From Symsagittifera roscoffensis (lineage: Eukaryota > Xenacoelomorpha > Acoela > Convolutidae), in assembly GCF_963678635.1 (NCBI RefSeq), contig NC_087070.1, positions 3,105,157-3,169,156 on the forward strand: a stretch of DNA of 64,000 nucleotides. Reading direction: 5' to 3'. This document shows, piece after piece, positions 56,831-64,000 of the stretch; position 1 is the stretch's first letter, and every line of letters starts with the position of its first letter. The position numbers and the translations under genes are program-made. The notes below the pieces were generated by a model. That model searched no databases. It saw only the letters and a list, made by a program, of their open reading frames with translations, and was not told where the DNA came from.

Positions 56831-57683
56831 CTGTTTCTGTTTAAAGGTACCTACTTTAGCTGCACCGAAAACAAATGATTATTTTAGCATCGCTACAGTT
56901 AAAGAAATTGTTTTTAGGAAAAAATCATAAAACCAGTTTCATATCATTCTCTAATCGCGTTTAATCAAAATTCAACTTTATTATGTTGATGGGAAGTCAA
57001 CTTTCAAAATTGCAATGCTTATTTAAATTATACGGACAAAACAAATAGTTTTTGAAAGTTTTGCTTTCAAATTGGGTTATTGGATTTAGACAAATTTTGC
57101 TCAAAATACCAGCAGAACTAATATGGAGCGATTGGTTTTGCTGAGTTCGGGACCAAAATTTTCGGCTGTTTTAGTCAATCAAAGTTTACACAAAAACTAC
57201 TTCATCGATTTCTGACTAAACTTCATCAAACTGATCCTCTTATGTAGCTCAAAAAAATATATGTACATTACGAGACCAAACTGTTTACTGGATAGGCGCA
57301 CAATTTTGAGTCGGCATGTTCCTGGATTCGATAGACAAGTCTTTAACGTGTTAAAACTTTGTCGTAGCGATCAAAGAAAATAAAAGAACAAGAAAAAACA
57401 AAAAGGATAGCCTTGTTCTCGAATCCACTTAAAATTCACAAATACACAGTTTGGCCTCGTATTGTAGAGTCTCCAAAAAAAGCAAGCAAATTAATATTTA
57501 TTTTTAAACGTTGAGGATAAATCCAAAGAAAACGGAAATATTTTCGTAGAAATCACAACTAAAAAACTTCAAAATAATGTCTGGAATGACGTTCTATTAG
57601 CGGAAAACACATTCAGAAACAATTTGAAGATGTTTAATGAAAATTCAAAACCAATTACCGGAAGAAAAAAAATCTGTTCTTAG
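56831..57683. other. No gene recognised; family B right-end fragment near 57280-57460
   Basis: The only recognisable element is a B-like block with ACGAGACCAAACTGTTTACT and ACACAGTTTGGCCTCGTATT. The rest is AT-rich with no signals. Confidence 0.4.
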
Positions 57684-58036
57684 AGGTATGAAGTTTTGCG
57701 CGCTCTGGAGGACAGCATACAAGTTATGGTTCCCTCGAACGACCTAAAACTAAGTTAGCAATCCGAGTAAAAAAAAATCATAAATTTGTAGGCCGAAAAA
57801 CTTCTTAGGCGAACAAAAATTAAGAAACGAAATCAAGGCTAGTAGAATTACAAGTTGCAGTAGTAAAGGAATTTATTAAAAGCAATTACAATGAAAACTG
57901 CAAGCAGCAAAAACTCTACACAGAGACGAAGCTGAATTTCGCACCACTTGCCATACAGAAAAAGAAAGCCGCTAAGTCAGAAAAACTTGAAAAAAAAATC
58001 GACGAAGTCGAAAAAACAAGATATATCACAAAATGA
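57684..58036 (+). pseudogene. Decayed Lys-rich coding fragment, unknown
   Basis: After an acceptor-like TTCTTAG a frame reads RYEVLRALEDSIQVMVP and NDLKLS, then meets stops. From 57824 to 58036 another frame is open without ATG: ETKSRLVELQVAVVKEF, then LYTETKLNFAPLAIQ and a Lys/Glu-rich coiled-coil-like tail ending KTRYITK. The composition looks like a real protein (alternating hydrophobic and charged residues), but stops and a frame change make it non-functional or partly intronic. Not recognised. Confidence 0.3.
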
Positions 58037-61000
58037 GGCTAGTTTAAAAAAACATGCCAAAACAATGCAATGAGAAATAAGCATCAGAAAATTTAACAAA
58101 CAATAGCAAAGCCAAAAATACCTTAGGAGAAACACTTCATAAGAAAAATGACAAATAAGCCGACATATGACAATTAAAACAACAAAACATAAGCAGACAA
58201 ATGAGAGCCGACAATTTTTTTGTGCAATGGAAAATTTCCCGTTGGGAAAAAACATGTGCTGATAGATTCTGTTGTTAGATGTATTTTGCCGTTCCAGGCG
58301 TATTCGTTATTTCATACTAAGGGTACCGGAGACGCTTCCAAATTTGTATTTAATATCAACCAAGATACCAAGTTATTCAAAAGATTCTGTTATGTAAGTT
58401 GTTAACACGGCCAAAAAAGACTAAATTCTGCAATAAAAATAGTGTATTTCATTTGGGAAAAATGACTTTGCATTTAGGCTAAATTAAATTTATTTATATC
58501 AAATTTAGTAGATAATACCCTTCTTAAATTAAGCTGAAATCAATACTTTTGGCAGAAATCGATATGGTAGTCTTGTCGTCATTTTTGATTAACTACAAAA
58601 AAGCCAAATTTGAGCGTTTTTAGGGCAAAAAATTAGTCACAATTTTCGCAAAATTGAATTGCACTATTCTAATTCTGCTGTAATTTTGATCAAGATTCAT
58701 TAATCAATTTTTGCCTTAAGTCAACCCAATTTGCAAAAACGTGTTATAAATTTCAAGCTGTATTCGTTAAATCAGCAGTGGAGAATTCGATCACGTTTTT
58801 CGTGATCTTAACACTTTTGCTGTTCGATAGTGGAGTTCGCCCTTCTTTAAACAAAATAAATGAATTGAATTTACATAGAAATCAAAACTCACACCGAGAT
58901 AAATTAAATTTTTCCTTAGAAAAAAATCAGCACGCACTATATAAGAGTCTGAACTACACTATCTTAGTAGTACCAAAAACTGTTCAATTGTTCAAAGACT
59001 ACTAACTCGATTCCTCGGTTAACGCTCGCGTCGCTGCTTTGTGGCAATAGGGGACTATAATTTTCATGTAGAAACCTATTCTCTGTTGGTAAGATTGCAA
59101 CTTTGGCTCCCATGTTTGTCACTATTTCGATGCTTCAGCTGCTTGTTTTTACGCTATTTCAATCAATTTAAATTAGTTTAACTAATCATTATATCAGCTA
59201 ATGACCAATCAGAATTCGAATTGAAAAATTTTGGTCCTAACGCGACCGATTTGTCATTTTGGTACAAACGAAAATTGGTACAAATGAGCCTTCACCTTTT
59301 TCCACTCTCAAATGATACGTACATAACTTGTCGTTTTCGGACGAAATTCTTAAACTTTTTAAAAGACCGCAAACAAAATTCTATTGTAAAGATCATTTAG
59401 TCATCTATCTCGCTTAATCTCAACAAGGTACAACCATTGCATAATAGGAACTCTTAAATTGACTTTTACTTACAGCTTAACAAATCATGATCACAAAGAT
59501 GGCATTTCAAATGCATCAACAAGCAGCTGACCAACAAACCGAAGACTCGACAAGCCGACAAAACGTTCAGATATTTTTATAATTTTCCGAACTAACTCCT
59601 TATTTTGAGTAGAAAAATTTTAATTTTTTGTCGTAACAGAATTTTGTCTTGTTTAATTTTAGTTAAACTCTTTTTAAAGTTCGGAGATTTGAAAAAAATG
59701 GCTATCTGAGAATTGGGCCTGTTGGTTTTAAGCTCGCATCAGCAATTAGGATGAAGTGAGTTAGTGAATTCGTAAAAACGAGGAGACTGAATTGGCGGAA
59801 AGATTTCAGATCAACGAAAACGCATTGCTTCAACTTTAGAAACATAATTACAGTTTTTGATATTTCGTTAAAAAACGGAATCAAAGACGGAATGCAATGC
59901 GTTTTCTAAATGTTATGTAAAAATTGAAACAAGTTGAAGACTTTTGAATGACAATAAGTTCATAATATTTACAACAAATTCTTGGCGTCTAATTTCCACA
60001 TTACATCTCTTCAATTTGCTTCGGTATAGGATTGAAAAACTTGTATTGTAGTTGTGTGAACAGTATTCAAAAATAGTTAATCTGTGGTGGGATGGAGAAG
60101 AGGACGGAGGTTCGAACCCCCAAGGATCTTTTTTTTTATTGGCGATTAGATCATATCACATGTATGGACCACGATGGTTTTCATGGTCGTGGCTCAATTC
60201 AGGCAGGCCACTTTTCCCAGAACATAATTAGCGTTACCTTTGGTAATTTTCATATTCACGTGCTTTCAATGATGACACTAAAAACCAAACCTGAAAGTTA
60301 ATTCTTGAAAACCATTCTACTATTTCTAAATTGTTTTTCAACTCAAAAAAAAAAATCAGTCTTCTGACTAATATCAGCATTTTCTAGAAAAAGATCAAAA
60401 ATGATATTTTAATGAGATTTGGGCCGCGGTTGCGTTTATTTTACCTGCCTGAGTTTCACTTAATATGGGTTGGAATTGAAAAAAGGACGACAGCTATGGA
60501 CAGCTATGATGTAGCAGTGACTATTAAATAGCAACATGAGAAACAAAGTGGGCTGACAGCTGGCGTCAACACTGGGATTGAGGCCAACTATAGCACTCGA
60601 AAGGAAACCATTTTTAAGTAAGAAAATAATGGTAATTCTTGTGGATTTAGAAATCCTTAAAATTGATTTGAGGTTTTTATTGCTATGTTCAGTATTCGCA
60701 TATCTTGAACCCTTGCATTAGTATTTTTTAAGAGGAGATAATCTTTATACTCTTGCAAATTATCCATTGGAAAACAATGGCTATATATGAATTAATCAGG
60801 TTGTCTAATCAAAATGTACTTAGTCCTTTAGAGTAAAAAAAACTGAGAAGGTATGTATAATTTGTATCAGCATCATTATTGAGGTGGGAATGAAAACAAG
60901 GACTGAAGAGAGGCGGCGACAACTCAAGCCGAATCGAATCGATCTCGGGCCGAGCGGCGAGTGAACAAAAACACAAAGACGAAGCAGGTGACCACTTTTT

Positions 61001-61466
61001 ACACACTTCGAGTACGGCGGGCGAAAAGGAACAGACATTTTCTCTACATCTCTAACATTACATCGTACAGAACATAGTAAGTACATCTTCTAAGCAATTC
61101 GTATCTGACTAACTGCATGTAACTTGCGTAACTACGGGAGCACAGCGCCATAAGTTCACCACAAGTGAGTAATCTAATCTATCGGGTCCAGCTTCCCACT
61201 TCAAAGAGGCGAAATATTGCATTCGTGAAATCAGAGAAATGAAAAATATCTCATTTTGGCTTCGAAAACTTACAGCTTCACTAATCGTTGATTAGTAAAG
61301 CTATAAGCAAATAACTCGCCATGATTTTACCTGCAATTTTGATATTTTTTGTTATTGATAGCCGCTTCCAAAAATGCAATACTTCAGTACTTTACAGTTT
61401 AATGGAGAAAAAAACATGAGTTTTCACATTTCAGCGATGGAGAACAAACAAACAAACAAGTCACTG
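58037..61466. other. No gene recognised with confidence; right part probably G3BP 3' flank
   Basis: A hydrophobic frame at 58778-59005 resembles a signal peptide (FFVILTLLLFDSG) but begins at GTG with no in-frame ATG. At about 60110 GGTTCGAACCCCC is a B-box-like site followed by a T9 run, a possible pol III relic. From about 60850 to 61170 the sequence is GC-richer and could contain the 3' UTR of the minus-strand G3BP gene. An AATAAA on the minus strand at 60681-60676 is one possible poly(A) signal. Confidence 0.4.
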
Positions 61467-61910
61467 CTATCGCCTGCCTCCTGCGTTGTGAAAACTGTTG
61501 CCTTGCATTTGGTTACTGTTGTTGATATTAGCATTGCTGTTGTTGTTCGAAGCACTCCCAGAAGCGTTTGCTGCTGAAAACTGACCTCCGAACTTGTTGC
61601 CAGAAGCCCCACCCGAGTTCTTACCCCCACCTCCTCCTGAAGGTCCGGATCCGGACTTGAAAAATTTATTGTTGCTTCCGCCTCCACCGTCCCGAGGTCC
61701 AGGGGCCTTTCCGGGTCCGCCCGGTGGATACCTTCCGCCACTGCCTCTGTTGATGTTGCCTCCGCCGGTAACACCGCGGGGCTTTTTCTCCTCGATGTTG
61801 ATTCTGTGCTTGTCGTTTCGGAGGAACAGAGTCTGTCTCTCTGGACCTTGAGTCTTTGCCAGAATCGCTTGCACCGGCGAAACACTGTCGAACACAACGA
61901 ACCCGAACGG
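61467..61910 (-). CDS. G3BP: G3BP/Rasputin-like stress-granule RNA-binding protein, last exon
   Basis: The exon begins after the acceptor TGTTTTTTAG (61911-61920 on the plus strand) with PFGFVVFDSVSPVQAIL, i.e. RNP1 (F-G-F-V-V-F) and the second half of an RRM, then HRINIEEKKPRG. This is the signature junction of G3BP proteins, whose RRM ends V-x-L-N-V-E-E-K-K before an RGG tail. The remaining 100 residues are Gly-, Asn-, Ser-rich with scattered Arg/Lys (GGRYPPGGPGK, GSGPSGGGGG, ASNNNSNANINN) and end AGGRR. The exon gives 147 residues in phase 0. G3BP nucleates stress granules through an N-terminal NTF2-like domain, an acidic region, the RRM and the Gly-rich tail. The upstream exons would lie beyond the window or in 62-64 kb, where I could not find them. 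Arg-poor, Asn-rich tail composition is unusual for the family. Confidence 0.82.
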   Translation of the reverse strand, partial: PFGFVVFDSVSPVQAILAKTQGPERQTLFLRNDKHRINIEEKKPRGVTGGGNINRGSGGRYPPGGPGKAPGPRDGGGGSNNKFFKSGSGPSGGGGGKNSGGASGNKFGGQFSAANASGSASNNNSNANINNSNQMQGNSFHNAGGRR

Positions 61911-64000
61911 CTAAAAAACACAAGCCTTCAATTCAAACCATCACAACCATCTGACTCATACATTCCATCTTACCCTCATATATTCAAAACTTCAAGTCAA
62001 TTCCTAGAAATGAACAGCATGAATGTACGGTTGTGTTTGAATGCACAGCTAGCTTAATCGTTTAAGTTTTCTCAACTTAACCATAAGCAAGCGGTAACCA
62101 TTCTATGATCTGACATGATGTCTCTTTGTAAAACACTTTCATCGGCTTTTGATGAAGTTTTGGCCTACAAGTGAGACATTATTTGTACGGTTACAACTAG
62201 CTTCATAGTTTCTCGAAATTTAAGGCCTTAATCCGCCCAAATTTACTTACTTCGCTCAAATTCAAAAATATTAAAAACAGAAATGAAAATTCTCGAATCT
62301 AATTAATCGTAACTTAATTAAACGTGTTCATCTCAAACATGATTTGAACAGCGCGTCCATTTAAAAAATTATGCGTTGTTGAATTTTTTGGGCGGACTAA
62401 CTAATTAACATAGCCAGACGGTTGGAAAAGAGTCAATGAACGCAATAAAACAGAAAAAAATACTGACTTGTTTTTCGAAAAAATCTCAACTTTGGAATCT
62501 CAAGGAAAAAATAGATGTCTTTTAAGCTCTGAATTTCTGTAACAATTTTTGATTAGCACTTTTATGATAAAATTGGGAAAAAATGGATCAGTAATTAAAA
62601 TTCTGAAAATTAAATTCCACTTGGAAACTACAGTTACAGGACATAAAACTTGCAATTTTTAGTTTTCAGGCGACGAATTTTTTTCACGCTCGCACCGTTT
62701 TATCTATAACATCTTAGGATTAACCATTCAAACTTTGACATTTGATGCATGAAATTGTTTTCCAGATTAGAACTGAATGAAAACAGTAAGAAAAAACGTT
62801 TTGAAGGCGTCATATATCCAGTTAATCATAGAGTGTCAAAGAGGTGTCCTCAGTGCAAAAAGCAATTTGAAAATTTGGGATTTAAAATAATCGTTGGAAA
62901 ACTATGGATCTAAGCAACACCCTCATATAAGTTTGTTTTCTCATTAAAAACATTAACCTATCGAAGATTGGAAGCAAAAAGTAATGAACGCAAGAAAACA
63001 AAAAAAACACTGGCTTTCTTTAAAAATCCCAAGTTTCGAATTTCAAAGGAAAAAATAGATGCCCTTTACACGATATTGAATTTTTAGAACAATTTATGAT
63101 TTGCGTTTTTTTATAACATTAACCCAACTAGAGAAAACTGGATCAACAGGTAAAGTTTTTATTCGTATTTGAAGAGTGCAATTTACGTCACTTTCAGCAG
63201 AGGAATTTCAATTGAACTCAAAAAAGCATTATACCTAAAAGCATTACTATTTTAAAACTTTTTCCTGGAAAAAAAACAAAATCAGCAAGACCTATATAAG
63301 AGTCTTCACTACGTTCATTACTCTTAAAAACATAGCCAACTAATAGTTGGAAAAGATTAATGAACGCAAGTAAAAAGAAAAAAACATGATTTCGTTGAAA
63401 AAATGTCAACTTTTGAATTTCAAAGAAAAAAATTACAAGCCCTTCGAATTTCTTGAACAATTTACAATTGGCGCTTTTTGGTAACATTAACCCAACTTGA
63501 GAAAACTGGATCAACAGATAAAGTTTTTACTACGCTGGAATTCTAGAAAAATAAATTCCCTTTTTCGGAGCTAGAAATCGTTCACGTTTTCTCGCGCCAT
63601 TTCCACGTTCGTATTTGGAGAGTGCTATTTACGTAAGTTTCAGTAGATGAATTTCAATCGAACTCAAAAAGTGCATTAATATCTAAGTGCATTCATAAAT
63701 GCATTGATATGTATGAATGCACATCTGTAGTTATTAGAGCAGTTTAAGACTTTTCCTTAAAAAGAAAACAAAAAAATCACCAAGACCTATATAAGAGTCT
63801 TCACTACGTTCACTACTCTTAAAAACATAAATTTTTTGTTTAGGCTGTTAGTTAGCAGTTGACTTAAAATTCAGCAATTTTGCAACTAAAATCCCCAAAA
63901 CTAGAGTCAACATTTATTTCGTAGCTGATTGGATTTTGTATTCTAAAACACTAGCAAGAACACGACAAAAAGCAATAAAGTGCAATAAGAAAGTTTAGAA
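61911..64000 (-). other. Intron of the G3BP-like gene (partial)
   Basis: Sequence upstream of the last G3BP exon on the minus strand. No further RRM, NTF2-like or acidic-region exon is visible up to the window end. It contains the tandem repeats listed separately. Confidence 0.5.
62400..63835 (+). repeat. Three to four diverged long tandem repeats (about 380-545 bp units)
   Basis: Units share GGTTGGAAAAGAGTCAATGA or similar (about 62421, 62965, 63346), TAACATTAACCCAACT and GAAAACTGGATCAACAG (63140 and 63495), and CCTATATAAGAGTCTTCACT followed by ACGTTCACTACTCTTA (63291 and 63785). Spacing differs because of internal indels. The TATATAAGAGTCT block also occurs at about 58938. Confidence 0.75.

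Noticed and set aside
58778-59005. Secreted protein with signal peptide
   Set aside because: Starts at GTG with no in-frame ATG or clear acceptor; the tail is low complexity.
61424-61923. Other frames overlapping the G3BP exon, including a plus-strand Pro-rich one
   Set aside because: The minus-strand frame with RNP1 and IEEKK after a splice acceptor explains the region; the rest are shadows.
1-64000. CRISPR array, bacterial operon or prophage
   Set aside because: Spliced exons, LINE and MITEs show eukaryotic nuclear DNA. The short-unit repeats lack regular spacers and are explained as minisatellites or MITE parts.

Overview
The window is AT-rich, repeat-laden, gene-poor eukaryotic DNA from an animal. 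Three things point to an animal: a calcium-binding EGF exon with the metazoan hydroxylation signature, the last exon of a G3BP/Rasputin-type stress-granule RNA-binding protein, and a decayed LINE with an animal-type endonuclease plus reverse transcriptase. Introns follow GT-AG rules and run up to 9.5 kb. A soft-bodied marine invertebrate fits, but the species cannot be told from this sequence. One assembly gap (200 N) lies inside a repeat copy.

Layout. 1-9.2 kb: repeats around a single orphan cbEGF exon (4349-4480, +). 9.2-24.4 kb: no recognisable gene; MITEs, old tandem repeats and a 953-bp palindrome-rich element. 24377-36748 (+): a five-exon gene for a glycosyltransferase family 8 enzyme with a multi-pass C-terminus. 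Its exons join in frame to 545 codons and resemble plant PGSIP6/IPUT1, which adds glucuronic acid to inositol phosphorylceramide. Intron 1 carries a long inverted repeat, a 43-bp-stem hairpin, nested hAT MITEs and five copies of the main repeat. 37.7-43.3 kb: scattered coding-like pieces on both strands, partly bracketed by sequence full of GGATTCC motifs, possibly a decayed large transposon. 43.7-49.7 kb: main-repeat copies, one split by a 3.25-kb LINE with a 5-bp target duplication. 50-57.5 kb: diverged repeats and a 1.7-kb tandem segmental duplication. 61467-61910 (-): the last exon of G3BP, with intronic tandem repeats beyond it.

The dominant repeat (family A, about 0.53 kb, some 20 copies or fragments) starts GTTCCGACT and ends in AGTCGGAAC, a GC-rich hairpin and CTTG. 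It sits at T-T sites without a clear target duplication and repeatedly forms head-to-tail tandems with the same two-base spacer. This asymmetric architecture is what is described for non-autonomous Helentrons (HINEs, rolling-circle elements). Other families are D and E and a 91-bp mini-element (all with 8-bp target duplications, hence hAT-like), F (953 bp, many AATCGATT palindromes), B (GGATTCC-rich) and C (about 300 bp, two copies).

The genes do not form a pathway. The clearest functional statement is that this animal appears to encode a GIPC-type sphingolipid glycosyltransferase homologue, otherwise best known from plants.
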